Shown: positions 1 through 9,412, counted from the stretch's first letter. The stretch: 64,000 nucleotides of DNA from Bacteroides sp. MSB163 (GCF_036416795.1 NZ_CP143867.1:3712001-3776000), one strand, 5' to 3'. Made by a program: numbers and translations. Notes: generated by a model not told the origin, from the letters alone.

Positions 1-1112
1 GTGGCATATAGAGGAAGTCCTTTGCTGGCTATTTCATAGGCCGGATAACTGCGGTCGATGAACATGGAAACAATCTCTGAACTGAAGAAGATGGTGACCA
101 GAGCGAAGACAGTACCACAGCCGATGGCTGTTTTCAGCGCCAATAAATAGGCACGACGTACACGGGTTTCTTCATGAAGTCCGTGATTGTAGCTGATAAT
201 GGGTTGAGCGGATTGTGCAATGGCGTTGTACACCATAAATATGATAGGGAAGAAGTAACATGCAATGCTGAATGCAGCTACACCTTCTTCTTGTAAATAA
301 TGTATAAACACGATGTTTCCGACAAACATCATGCAGGCAATAGCTACTTCACACAGAAAAGCAGAAGACCCTAGCCGGCACATATAACCTATATTGCGAC
401 GAGTCAGTCGCATACTTTTGCGAGTGAATTTTACGGGGTAAAAGCGTAGAGCGCATTTGTGGCGGGAGAGGTAGATGATTATCATCAATGCTCCCACCGT
501 AGTACCGATGGCACTGGCAATAGCTGCACCGAACATGCCCCAACCGAAAGGAAAGATGAACAGGTAATCGAGAATGATATTCAAGATGGCAGCTACTACG
601 TTGCACATCATGGCAAAGTTGGGTGATCCGTCCAGACGCAGGAAGAACATTCCTGAGTTAAGCAGGGCGGTAAACACCGAGAACGGGACAAACCATACCA
701 TATATTCTACAGCCAGTGGAGTCAAACGCTCGGAACCGCCCAATAGATGTACTACCTGTGGGGCGAACGAACAGAGTAGCGTGGAGGTACCTATCAACAA
801 CAATGAAGATACAACTATAGACTGAGTAATATTGATGCGGGCAGCTTTTACTTTTCCATGTGACAAGTGGATGGAGGCTACAACAGATGCTCCTACACCA
901 AACATCAGTCCGATGCCCGTAGAGAATAACCATAATGGCGCCACTATATTTACTGCTGCAAGTGCATCACTGCCAATACCTTTTCCTACGAATATTCCAT
1001 CCGTAATGACAAATAATGCGGAAAATATCATTCCCAGTACAGTAGGGAGTAATAATTTGCGGAACAATGCCGCGATGTCTGTGTTTTTAAAATCAATGCT
1101 ATCTCTTTCCAT
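1..1112 (-). CDS. MATE family efflux transporter (C-terminus outside window)
   Basis: About 370 codons are present, starting MERDSIDFKNTDIAALFRKL at 1112; the 3' end lies beyond base 1. The protein is a chain of hydrophobic helices with MATE-like segments such as LLPTVLGMIFSALFVITDG and a GIGLMFGVGASVVAS stretch. MATE proteins are inner-membrane antiporters that use Na+ or H+ to export drugs or metabolites. Family members are about 440 to 460 residues, so roughly 80 are missing. The frame is open throughout with no internal stop. The gene is divergent from dnaK. The substrate cannot be told from sequence. Confidence 0.9.
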   Translation of the reverse strand, partial: MERDSIDFKNTDIAALFRKLLLPTVLGMIFSALFVITDGIFVGKGIGSDALAAVNIVAPLWLFSTGIGLMFGVGASVVASIHLSHGKVKAARINITQSIVVSSLLLIGTSTLLCSFAPQVVHLLGGSERLTPLAVEYMVWFVPFSVFTALLNSGMFFLRLDGSPNFAMMCNVVAAILNIILDYLFIFPFGWGMFGAAIASAIGTTVGALMIIIYLSRHKCALRFYPVKFTRKSMRLTRRNIGYMCRLGSSAFLCEVAIACMMFVGNIVFIHYLQEEGVAAFSIACYFFPIIFMVYNAIAQSAQPIISYNHGLHEETRVRRAYLLALKTAIGCGTVFALVTIFFSSEIVSMFIDRSYPAYEIASKGLPLYA

Positions 1113-1133
1113 AATTATATTTAGTTACGAGCT

Positions 1134-1190
1134 ACAAGCTACGAGTTACGAGTGGCTGCGCTATGATGCCGAAAGGCACTCGTAGCTTGT
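1134..1190. repeat. Intergenic palindrome with 13-bp arms
   Basis: The arms ACAAGCTACGAGT (1134-1146) and ACTCGTAGCTTGT (1178-1190) are perfect inverted copies around a 31-base centre. Shorter copies of the unit TTACGAG/CTACGAG sit next to the left arm. It lies between the divergent MATE and dnaK genes. It looks like a dispersed Bacteroides intergenic repeat; as RNA it would form a hairpin. Copy number in the genome cannot be judged from this window. Confidence 0.6.
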
Positions 1191-1279
1191 ACTCTCTGCT
1201 TTTTCGTTGGCAAAATTACTGCTTTTATGTGGGAGGGCGATTAACAAATGGTAATTTTCGACAGAAAAACAAAGAAGAA

Positions 1280-1353
1280 TTCTGCCAAACTGACAGCCTT
1301 TCTGCCAACCTATAAAATTACAACCTCCCTGAACATTTTGGCACGACGTTTGT
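1280..1353 (+). promoter_or_regulatory. Sigma-54-like promoter and upstream repeats for dnaK
   Basis: TGGCACG at 1339-1345, four bases, then TTGT at 1350-1353 gives GG and GT separated by exactly 10 bp, the -24/-12 spacing of sigma-54 promoters; the usual GC at -12 is GT here. Upstream, TTCTGCCAA occurs twice (1280-1288 and 1300-1308), 20 bp apart, with a TGACAG motif between them, which would suit an enhancer-binding activator. The ATG is about 70 bp downstream. That dnaK is under sigma-54 control in this organism is inference. Confidence 0.45.
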
Positions 1354-1424
1354 CTTTTTATTGGCGTCTGCTGCTGATGCAGGCGACCGAAACTTGAATA
1401 ATAACAAATAAAATATTAAAGATC

Positions 1425-3344
1425 ATGGGAAAAATTATTGGTATTGACTTAGGAACTACAAACTCTTGCGTTGCTGTATTTGAAGGTAACGAACCTGTAG
1501 TAATTGCAAACAGTGAAGGAAAACGCACTACTCCGTCTATCGTAGCATTCGTTGACGGTGGTGAGCGTAAAGTGGGTGACCCTGCAAAACGTCAGGCTAT
1601 CACGAACCCGACAAGAACCGTATCTTCAATCAAACGTTTCATGGGTGAAACTTGGGATCAGGTACAGAAAGAAGTTGCCCGTATGCCATATAAGGTTGTA
1701 AAGGGTGATAACAACATGCCGCGTGTAGATATCGACGGACGTCTGTATACTCCGCAAGAAATTTCAGCTATGATTCTTCAGAAAATGAAGAAGACCGCTG
1801 AGGACTATTTGGGACAAGAAATTACGGAAGCAGTTATTACTGTTCCGGCTTACTTCTCTGATTCTCAACGTCAGGCTACAAAAGAAGCCGGTCAGATTGC
1901 CGGTCTGGAAGTGAAGCGTATCGTAAACGAACCGACAGCTGCTGCTTTGGCTTACGGTATCGATAAAGCGAACAAAGATATGAAGGTTGCCGTATTCGAC
2001 CTTGGTGGTGGTACATTCGATATCTCTATCCTGGAATTCGGTGGCGGTGTATTCGAAGTATTGTCAACAAACGGTGATACTCACCTTGGTGGTGATGACT
2101 TCGACCAGGTAATCATCACTTGGTTGGTAGATGAATTCAAGAATGACGAAGGCGCTGACCTGACTCAGGATCCGATGGCTATGCAACGTCTGAAGGAAGC
2201 TGCTGAAAAAGCTAAGATTGAATTGTCTTCTTCTACAAGTACTGAAATCAACTTGCCGTACATTATGCCGGTAGGTGGTGTGCCTAAGCACTTGGTGAAG
2301 ACTTTGACTCGTGCTAAGTTCGAAGCTCTGGCTCACACTTTGATTCAGGCTTGTCTGGAACCGTGTAAGAAGGCTATGTCTGATGCTGGTTTGAACAATG
2401 CTGATATTGATGAGGTAATCCTTGTAGGTGGTTCTTCACGTATACCGGCCGTACAGAAATTGGTTGAGGATTTCTTCGGTAAAGCTCCTTCTAAAGGTGT
2501 GAATCCGGATGAAGTAGTAGCCGTAGGTGCTGCCGTACAAGGTGCTGTGTTGACGGATGAAATCAAGGGTGTGGTATTGCTGGATGTTACTCCGCTGTCT
2601 ATGGGTATCGAAACTCTGGGTGGTGTAATGACAAAGTTGATTGATGCTAACACTACTATTCCGTGCAAGAAGAGCGAAACATTCTCTACTGCTGCTGATA
2701 ACCAGAGCGAAGTAACGATCCACGTATTGCAAGGCGAGCGTCCGATGGCTGCTCAGAATAAGTCAATCGGTCAGTTTAATCTGTCAGGTATTGCTCCGGC
2801 TCGTCGCGGTGTTCCTCAGATTGAGGTTACGTTCGATATTGATGCTAACGGTATCTTGAAGGTGTCTGCTAAGGATAAGGCTACCGGTAAGGAACAAGCC
2901 ATTCGTATCGAGGCTTCCAGCGGTTTGAGTAAAGAAGAAATTGAAAAGATGAAAGCTGAGGCTGAAGCTAATGCTGAAGCTGATAAGAAAGAGCGTGAAA
3001 AGATTGACAAGCTGAATCAGGCTGACTCAATGATCTTCACTACTGAAAATCAGTTGAAGGAGTTGGGCGACAAGTTGCCGGCTGATAAGAAAGTTCCGAT
3101 TGAAGCTGCTTTGCAGAAACTGAAAGATGCTCATAAAGCACAGGATTTGGCTGCTGTTGATACTGCTATGGCAGAATTGAATACTGCATTCCAGGCTGCA
3201 AGTGCTGAAATGTATGCACAAAGTGGTGCTCAAGGTGGTGCACAGGCTGGTCCTGATACGAATGCCGGACAAGCTGGCGGTGCTCAGGATAGCGGTAAGC
3301 ATGGTGATAATGTGCAGGATGCAGATTTCGAGGAAGTCAAATGA
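1425..3344 (+). CDS. dnaK: Molecular chaperone DnaK (Hsp70)
   Basis: A complete 639-residue Hsp70. It binds and releases unfolded peptide segments in an ATP cycle driven by DnaJ and GrpE in the cytoplasm. Visible signatures are the N-terminal phosphate loop GIDLGTTNSCVAVF (about residues 5-18), FDLGGGTFDISIL (about 190-202), the VGGSSRIPAVQ loop (about 336-346), the linker and substrate domain after VLLDVTPLSMGIE, and a Gly/Ala/Gln-rich tail ending DADFEEVK, close to the EEVK-type end common in bacterial DnaK. Length is normal. It stands alone, with no grpE or dnaJ next to it, followed by a terminator. Confidence 0.99.
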   Translation: MGKIIGIDLGTTNSCVAVFEGNEPVVIANSEGKRTTPSIVAFVDGGERKVGDPAKRQAITNPTRTVSSIKRFMGETWDQVQKEVARMPYKVVKGDNNMPRVDIDGRLYTPQEISAMILQKMKKTAEDYLGQEITEAVITVPAYFSDSQRQATKEAGQIAGLEVKRIVNEPTAAALAYGIDKANKDMKVAVFDLGGGTFDISILEFGGGVFEVLSTNGDTHLGGDDFDQVIITWLVDEFKNDEGADLTQDPMAMQRLKEAAEKAKIELSSSTSTEINLPYIMPVGGVPKHLVKTLTRAKFEALAHTLIQACLEPCKKAMSDAGLNNADIDEVILVGGSSRIPAVQKLVEDFFGKAPSKGVNPDEVVAVGAAVQGAVLTDEIKGVVLLDVTPLSMGIETLGGVMTKLIDANTTIPCKKSETFSTAADNQSEVTIHVLQGERPMAAQNKSIGQFNLSGIAPARRGVPQIEVTFDIDANGILKVSAKDKATGKEQAIRIEASSGLSKEEIEKMKAEAEANAEADKKEREKIDKLNQADSMIFTTENQLKELGDKLPADKKVPIEAALQKLKDAHKAQDLAAVDTAMAELNTAFQAASAEMYAQSGAQGGAQAGPDTNAGQAGGAQDSGKHGDNVQDADFEEVK

Positions 3345-3378
3345 TTCCGATAAGGAAACAGATAATAAGCAATAAGCA

Positions 3379-3413
3379 AAAGCGTGCAGCTCAATGAGTT
3401 GCACGCTTTTTGT
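3379..3413 (+). terminator. Rho-independent terminator after dnaK
   Basis: The stem AAGCGTGCA / TGCACGCTT with a short AU-rich loop is followed by a run of T, 35 bases after the dnaK stop. Confidence 0.85.
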
Positions 3414-3521
3414 ATTTATGGGGTTCATGGTTGCTATGTGTCTTCTATGGGCTTTTTTATCTCTTATTTCAAATTGCTTTGCTGTACAATTACAAGATTG
3501 TTAACTATAAACTTACTCTAT

Positions 3522-3911
3522 CTATTTTAATATTGGAAGAATTTGTAAATCAGCAGGCAGCCATTTTACATTATCTAATTCTTCTTTTGAAAGCCAACAT
3601 GCAGCTTTATGCTCGTTTAGACTCCAAACATCTGTTAATAGAGAGCAAAAATAGCAGTGCATTGTAAAGTGGAATGAGGGATAGTCATATTCCACAGTAT
3701 ATAGAAAATTATTCACGCTTATATCTGCTGATAGCTCTTCACGAATTTCACGTATCAATGCAGTCTCGGGAGTTTCTGTAGCCTCTATTTTTCCGCCAGG
3801 AAATTCCCACCAATCTTTCCATTCTCCATATCCTCTTTGCGTGGCAAGAATCTTGTCTCCCTTAGAGATGATGGCAGCAACAACTTCTATTTTCTTCATA
3901 ATATTATGCAA
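3522..3911 (-). CDS. Nudix hydrolase, MutT-like NTP pyrophosphohydrolase
   Basis: 129 residues with a complete Nudix box: G-x5-E-x7-RE-I-x-EE (GKIEATE, then TPETALI, then REIREEL), where the usual Gly after EE is Ser, a common variant. Members near MutT/NudG hydrolyse oxidised or non-canonical (d)NTPs to the monophosphate and pyrophosphate. The WWEFPGGKIE segment is typical of 8-oxo-dGTP or CTP pyrophosphohydrolases. Its start overlaps the end of the upstream helicase gene by 8 bp, so the two are probably translated together. Confidence 0.85.
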   Translation of the reverse strand: MHNIMKKIEVVAAIISKGDKILATQRGYGEWKDWWEFPGGKIEATETPETALIREIREELSADISVNNFLYTVEYDYPSFHFTMHCYFCSLLTDVWSLNEHKAACWLSKEELDNVKWLPADLQILPILK

Positions 3912-6900
3912 TTTCCTTCATTCTTGCAAAAAGCATTACACTACCAGGAATTGGTTCAATCATATTCCACACTATTTGCATCTGCTTTCGAGTACCTAAG
4001 TTTTTGTACTCCCATTTATTCAGTGTAACACGTCCCAAATAGACATATCCCATTGTGCGTGATTTGTCTTCCGCAAAGTTTTTCTGTTCGCGAATGAACA
4101 AAAGCATTGTTCGCGTTTGGTTGATATATGCTTTTCCTTCATTGGATTCTGGTTTCACACGATTCTGTGTATCCCATTGAAACAAGTAGGGAGAAAGTGC
4201 TTTGTCGTCATAATCTGTTGTAGATCCTTCTTCGCGATTTTTAATAATATCGACAAACATCGCTTCCAATTTCAATTTTTTGTTGCGTTCTACTCCTTCG
4301 CGAGATGGAGATTTTCTTTCAAGTGTAGATGTTCCTATGGCTACTTGAATTTGAGCTTTTGTATATACTCCATGTAATTTCAATGGGAAATTAGGCAACA
4401 TTGAATTATCCGTTTTTTCATATGCTTTGTTTCTTTGAAGTAGCAGTGTTATTATTTCTTTAAGTTCTATACAGAGGTAATGGTCGGTTGCAAGTTCATC
4501 CACCATTTTCTGAAGATTGTTAAAATATCCTGCATTTTCAAACAAATCATAATAGAACATTAACAGACGTTTTTGGTCGACAGGAGTTAGCATATCCACC
4601 TTTACCTTAAAATCTTTCTGCACCAGATTCTTAATAAAACTTAGATAGCTATACGAATCTGTAGCTAACCATTTACGAAGTACGGCACGGCGTAGTTCAG
4701 CATTGAATCGGGATTGTTGATGCTCTATTCCAGTCTCACATAAAAGTTGATTCCATGTCCTGTCACGATATAATTTATTTAAGGGAATCTGATATATCCT
4801 GATAAAATTGGTAAGTGTAAGCGGTACAGAATGATGTCTCTCAAAATTTTGTACTAATGCAATGATATGTTGTGTAGTAAATCGTTTTATTGCCCCCTTG
4901 ATGTTTCTTATAATATATTCCTTGGCCTTTGGCTCAAGTGAAATTTTACATCCTAAGGGTAAATGGGGACAGTTGCGTTCCATTTCTTCCTCAACACTCA
5001 TTGATGTTCGCCCGATTATCGCACGCATGCGGTTTGTGTAATTGAACTCGGAACGACAGTTTCCAATATAATCAAAAATATCCACATGAGTCTTTCCTTC
5101 TGCCTTACGCAGACCGCGCCCGAACTGTTGAATAAACACAGTGAGACTCTCTGTTGGACGAAGGAATAAAATGGTATCTACTTCAGGAATATCTACTCCC
5201 TCATTGAACATATCTACTACAAACAAGTAATTGATCTTCTTGTTCTTTAATCTCTTGTATAGTATTGCACGCATCTGAGCATTTTCGCTAGTCAGTACAT
5301 CTGCTTTCAATCCACATAGCGTAAATTTTGCTGCCATATATTTGGCATGTTCCTGGTCAACACAGAAGCATAATGCTCTAACATTACTGATATTGGATAT
5401 AGTTAGGTATGTTTCTAGAGATTTCAATATAACACCAGTACGAGCATCATTATATGTATATATACGCGAGAGCTCTGATGCAACATATTGCCCCCTGTTC
5501 CATGTCACTTCTGAATAGTCCACTGAATCCGTTATTCCGTAATAATGGAACGGGGCTAATAGTCCCTTATTCAATGCATCGTCAAGGCGAATTTCCGCAG
5601 ATATAGTTCCATCAAACTCCTGTGTAATATCATAACCATCCATTCGCTCTGGTGTTGCAGTCAATCCTAAGAGTATCTTTGGTTTGAAATAATCTATAAT
5701 TTTTCGATAAGAGCCTGCAGCTACGTGGTGTACTTCGTCAATGACAATATAGTCATAATAGTCTTCTGGTAGATACAAATCATCCAAGCGATTGTTTAAC
5801 GTATCCTTGGAAGCAAACACATGTTCATAATTGGTTGGTTCTTTGCCTCCATACCATTTCTCACCAAAGTTGTAATCACAAAGCACTTGTTGGAATGTCC
5901 GTATACTTTGTCTGAGGATTTCTTCACGATGGGCCACAAACAACAAACGTGCACGTTCGTGGCTATTAGCAAATATCTTATAATCGCTTGCCGCTATCAC
6001 TGTCTTACCTGTACCTGTTGCAGCTATTACAAGATTCCGCCAGTGCCCTCTCACTTCGCGCTCCATCTGTAAGTTTTCCAATATTTCTTGTTGGTAGTCA
6101 AACGGACGTATCAATTGAAGTACATTAAAGTCAATTTCGTTATCCGAATTTTCGTCAAGGGCAGCTTTTAGTCGTATATCATCTTCACCATTTACAAAAG
6201 TATCATAACCTTCAGCCCACCATGAAGCATCAAAAGCTCCCATGATGGTTTTCATCATACGAGGTTGTTCCATTTGAGTTACTTTAACGTTCCACTCTGC
6301 ACCTGTATCAAGAGCCTGCTCAGACATATTTGACGAGCCTATATAGGCTGTATTGAAACCAGTTTCACGCAGAAAAACATAAGCTTTTGCATGTAGGCGC
6401 TCTGATGTTTCGTCGTAAGTTATTTTGATTTCAGTATTCTTTAGGGCTGCTAACTGCTTTACTGCTTCAAAATCAGTAGCCTTCATGTAAGTAGTAGTTA
6501 TTACCTTTAGCAAACCTCCTCTGTAGGTAAATTCCTTCAGTTGTGGTAGTAGTAATGCAAGACCACGTTTTTTGATGAACGATACCATCAGGCGGATTTC
6601 GTTAGCGGAACATATTTCCTTCTGTAGTTCTGTATACAATTTGACGCCTTTGCCAGTAAATAGTTCTCCATTTACGAGCCCCTTAATAGGCATTATCTCT
6701 TTTAACCGTTTAGCTAAATTGGGATAATCAGACTGCGTCTTGTCGATAACTGCTGTTAGAATCTTGGCTTGCGCCGACACAAAATTTCCTGATTCTAAAT
6801 GAAAATCTTTTACCAGTTTACCAATAATGGCATTGGTCAAATCAATGCTTTTTTTTAAGGCGTGTGTTTTTGCAGCTTCTTCATTTTCCTCTATGTCAGT

Positions 6901-7083
6901 AACTGTCTCAACCACATCCATTAGCATTTGTTCGAAGATGCCACTTAGGTGCATAGAGAGCATTTTTGCTACTTCATTCTTTTCAATAGTTCGTTCCCCT
7001 ATATAGAAACGAGTTTGGTCAATTGAAGAAATTTTCTTTTCAAACAATTGATTGATAATTTGCTCGTATATTCCTAATTTCAT
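3904..7083 (-). CDS. PLD-nuclease/DEAD-box helicase with C-terminal DUF3427
   Basis: A large multidomain protein of about 1060 residues. In order it shows: an alpha-helical N-terminus; a phospholipase D-type HKD motif (RLHAKAYVF, then GSSNMSEQAL); a superfamily 2 helicase with Walker A ATGTGKTVIAA, DEVHHVA box, LLGLTATPERMDG and a QQFGRGLRKAEGKTHV motif VI; and a long C-terminal region of DUF3427 type. The frame is open to 7167, but MKLGIYEQIINQLFEKK at 7083 is the likely start (MLMK at 7089 is the alternative), because the preceding codons are AT-rich and look like leader. It overlaps the Nudix gene by 8 bp. Role is unknown; nuclease plus helicase plus Nudix suggests nucleic-acid defence or repair. 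Confidence 0.85.
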   Translation of the reverse strand: MKLGIYEQIINQLFEKKISSIDQTRFYIGERTIEKNEVAKMLSMHLSGIFEQMLMDVVETVTDIEENEEAAKTHALKKSIDLTNAIIGKLVKDFHLESGNFVSAQAKILTAVIDKTQSDYPNLAKRLKEIMPIKGLVNGELFTGKGVKLYTELQKEICSANEIRLMVSFIKKRGLALLLPQLKEFTYRGGLLKVITTTYMKATDFEAVKQLAALKNTEIKITYDETSERLHAKAYVFLRETGFNTAYIGSSNMSEQALDTGAEWNVKVTQMEQPRMMKTIMGAFDASWWAEGYDTFVNGEDDIRLKAALDENSDNEIDFNVLQLIRPFDYQQEILENLQMEREVRGHWRNLVIAATGTGKTVIAASDYKIFANSHERARLLFVAHREEILRQSIRTFQQVLCDYNFGEKWYGGKEPTNYEHVFASKDTLNNRLDDLYLPEDYYDYIVIDEVHHVAAGSYRKIIDYFKPKILLGLTATPERMDGYDITQEFDGTISAEIRLDDALNKGLLAPFHYYGITDSVDYSEVTWNRGQYVASELSRIYTYNDARTGVILKSLETYLTISNISNVRALCFCVDQEHAKYMAAKFTLCGLKADVLTSENAQMRAILYKRLKNKKINYLFVVDMFNEGVDIPEVDTILFLRPTESLTVFIQQFGRGLRKAEGKTHVDIFDYIGNCRSEFNYTNRMRAIIGRTSMSVEEEMERNCPHLPLGCKISLEPKAKEYIIRNIKGAIKRFTTQHIIALVQNFERHHSVPLTLTNFIRIYQIPLNKLYRDRTWNQLLCETGIEHQQSRFNAELRRAVLRKWLATDSYSYLSFIKNLVQKDFKVKVDMLTPVDQKRLLMFYYDLFENAGYFNNLQKMVDELATDHYLCIELKEIITLLLQRNKAYEKTDNSMLPNFPLKLHGVYTKAQIQVAIGTSTLERKSPSREGVERNKKLKLEAMFVDIIKNREEGSTTDYDDKALSPYLFQWDTQNRVKPESNEGKAYINQTRTMLLFIREQKNFAEDKSRTMGYVYLGRVTLNKWEYKNLGTRKQMQIVWNMIEPIPGSVMLFARMKEIA

Positions 7084-7186
7084 CAGCATTGTCTTTGTTT
7101 TTTGTTTTAACACTTCAAGAGTAAATCTCAGATTTCTAAATTGATATTTTTCTAAAATATATATCAAAAAACAACTTTATATTGAA

Positions 7187-7516
7187 TTATATTTTAATAC
7201 GAATCCCAATAAGCTTACTTGGAATTGTTATTTTTTCCCTTCTATCCCTTACCTTTTCTAATCCTGGCACCGTTTCTGCTAATGCACTTTCTCCTGCAGG
7301 AAAATAGAGAGGAAAAACTTGATATGAGAAGCTCACAATATCATTGCGTTTCTTGCCTATATTGAAAAAAGCAGAGCAAACAAAGTACATAAGTTCTTGC
7401 TGGCTGCATGTATCTTGGGGCTGAATTCTTATTGAGGGCAGAAGTACTAAGTCATGTTCTGTGAAAGCGGGACGGCTATTATGGCACAGAGTGGTTCGAA
7501 AGGTATTCTCATATGC
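7187..7516 (-). pseudogene. Open frame continuing after the upstream gene's stop; gene remnant
   Basis: Directly after the TAA of the AlbA_2 gene (7517-7519) the same frame runs open for 109 codons to a TAA at 7187. It has no start codon until an internal ATG at 7390, which would give a 67-residue product. I do not recognise the sequence; it has protein-like composition (for example QPQDTCSQQELMYFVCSAFF). It may be the 3' end of a gene whose 5' part was lost, or an ancestral C-terminus cut off by the stop. Function unknown. Confidence 0.3.
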
Positions 7517-9082
7517 TTATTTTTTAGTTTGAGGATTAATAACAATGCGCCAATATCCACCAAAATCCGCACCTTCACGAGACAATATACCCATAGAACG
7601 CAACTTTGCGATTTGCTTTTCTACGGCACGAGAGCTTATGCCTATTTTATAAGCCATAGTTTCGGCTGATATAGAAGGGTCAGAAATGACGAAATCGATA
7701 ATTTTCTGTGCAGTTTTATTTATGTTCTTAGGTTTATCCGAAGCCTCTCCGAACCTTCTCTCCGAACTTTTAGAGACCTCTCCGAACCTCTTCTCCGAAC
7801 TATTGTCGTTTACACCGAAGGTTTTCACCGAACTTTCTTGTTTTTCACCGAACTTTTCTTCATTTATAGGATACTTTTCGAGAGTACTATTTACTCTGTT
7901 GGCTACTTCTTCCACAGGGATTTTACCATTCTTGCTCCAATTCAGATTATAAAAAGTCGTGAAGAAAGAAGATGCTTCTGTTTTGTAATGTGGCTCTTTG
8001 CCAAACAGAAAGTTCGGTAGTTTCTCTGTCAGTTCACGCATCTTACGTAGACCAGAACCGCGTTTTTCCATATAGTCAAGCTGGGTAAACATATCGGCAA
8101 TGACAGGATTGCGGCGTAAAGAAGGAACGCTGTATATGTCTCTGTCCTGAATTTGCGTACCGTCAAGCATCGCACCGGGTGACACTAATTCTACTCGGTC
8201 GTCATAAATGCCGATATGTACCTCACCGCCCATTATTGTGTAATCTCTATGAATAAGATGGTTTACCAATCCTTCAAAGATAGCACGGTCGGAATAATCG
8301 GGTAGGTTAAGGCGATAGTTTGGCATTTTTACCCATCCGCTCATGGTGTAATTCTTGATAAAGTCCATCCCATATTTTAAGAGTAATACAAGGTTGGCCC
8401 GATGTTCTACGGAACTGATAGCATCATCCTTATGTAGTCCAGTCCAACGGGTACAGAAGATACGTGATTGGAATACGGTGCAATTATCTACAAATAGCAA
8501 TCCGGCATTGGTAAGTTTACCGTCTGATGTGACCAAGCCGAATGATTCCAAATATTTGTCGTTCCATTCCTGATGGGTTTGCTCACGGAAAGTATTGGCA
8601 AGGATAACGAAAGAATGCTTGCTGGCATCCACTTGAGTAGGAAGTGAATCCCATGTCATGTGTGTTCCTTTCAATACTAACGAAAGGAGTTGTTGCGAAT
8701 TACATTCTACACTTTCATTGCCGACTCGTACATATGCGGTACGTGTTCCGTCTTGATAGTAGTAATAAGGCGTCAGCGTTCCAGTTTTCACTTTTACTTC
8801 AAGCATGGTACGTCCTTCATATTCTATCGGGATAAGCTGTATTTCCGGTACAGGATCAAGCCTCGCCTTGTTTGTTTCGCTGATAAAGTCGGCATCGGCT
8901 TGCAGGTTTTCCAAACCTACAATTATTCCGTCATCGTTTACTCCATAGAATAAACTACCACCATCCGTATTGGCAAAAGCCGACACGGATTTGAGCCATG
9001 ACTTCACTTTTTTGCGCTCCAACATTTCCTTGAAATTGTAAGCTGAGCATTCAGCTATCAATGTATTGTTATGTATCTGCAT
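7517..9082 (-). CDS. AlbA_2 (Schlafen-like) DNA-binding, ATP-binding transcriptional regulator
   Basis: About 521 residues from MQIHNNTLIAECSAYNFKEM (9082); ATG at 9112 would add ten residues. The N-terminal 130 residues match the AlbA_2 putative DNA-binding domain (SVSAFANTDGGSLFYGVNDDG). A HATPase_c_4-type segment follows, with IFEGLVNHLIHRDY and DYMEKRGSGLRKMRE. The C-terminus carries a winged helix (SISAETMAYKIGISSRAVEKQ). Between them is a charged linker with at least four imperfect copies of an S-E-x-x-F-G-E unit (about residues 405-455). Members are common near mobile elements and in stress or defence loci; the exact role is unknown. Confidence 0.8.
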   Translation of the reverse strand: MQIHNNTLIAECSAYNFKEMLERKKVKSWLKSVSAFANTDGGSLFYGVNDDGIIVGLENLQADADFISETNKARLDPVPEIQLIPIEYEGRTMLEVKVKTGTLTPYYYYQDGTRTAYVRVGNESVECNSQQLLSLVLKGTHMTWDSLPTQVDASKHSFVILANTFREQTHQEWNDKYLESFGLVTSDGKLTNAGLLFVDNCTVFQSRIFCTRWTGLHKDDAISSVEHRANLVLLLKYGMDFIKNYTMSGWVKMPNYRLNLPDYSDRAIFEGLVNHLIHRDYTIMGGEVHIGIYDDRVELVSPGAMLDGTQIQDRDIYSVPSLRRNPVIADMFTQLDYMEKRGSGLRKMRELTEKLPNFLFGKEPHYKTEASSFFTTFYNLNWSKNGKIPVEEVANRVNSTLEKYPINEEKFGEKQESSVKTFGVNDNSSEKRFGEVSKSSERRFGEASDKPKNINKTAQKIIDFVISDPSISAETMAYKIGISSRAVEKQIAKLRSMGILSREGADFGGYWRIVINPQTKK

Positions 9083-9276
9083 CGTTTTCTTATTGTTGTT
9101 CGGGTATATCACCCCAATATCATTTACAAAGGTAAGGATAAAACCGAAGAATCTGTTAAAAACATCGCTTTCTTTTGATTTTTATGCGTTTACATCTCGT
9201 TATTTATGAATAAAAATCGTACTTTTGTGAACAAGAGCGTGTGTTGCTTATGAATGTTTATTTTCGGATTTGCGTT

Positions 9277-9400
9277 ATATTTGCAACACGTGTACGCAAG
9301 TTGCTGATAGAGATAATGTATTGATTTTGAGGAAGTGAAGTAAATAGACTGTCATATTAAAAAAAGAGTCGTAAATCAATGATTTACGACTCTTTTTTGC
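9277..9400 (+). ncRNA. Candidate small RNA between a -7 box and a strong terminator
   Basis: A TATATTTGC -7 box (9277-9285) faces right and is followed, after about 75 bases with no usable ORF, by a long perfect hairpin with a T-run. The layout is that of an independent small RNA of about 110 nt. The -33 box is not clear, and the hairpin could instead serve only the convergent amidase gene. Confidence 0.3.
9359..9400. terminator. Strong bidirectional terminator
   Basis: A 17-bp perfect stem (AAAAGAGTCGTAAATCA and its complement, one-base loop) is flanked by A and T tracts on both sides, so it can stop transcription from either direction. It lies 10 bases past the amidase stop. Confidence 0.85.
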
Positions 9401-9412
9401 TTTAGGTTTCTT

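Noticed and set aside
7740..7870. CRISPR-like array in the AlbA_2 gene
   Set aside because: The repeats are short, degenerate and in frame with a protein linker; no spacers of even size.
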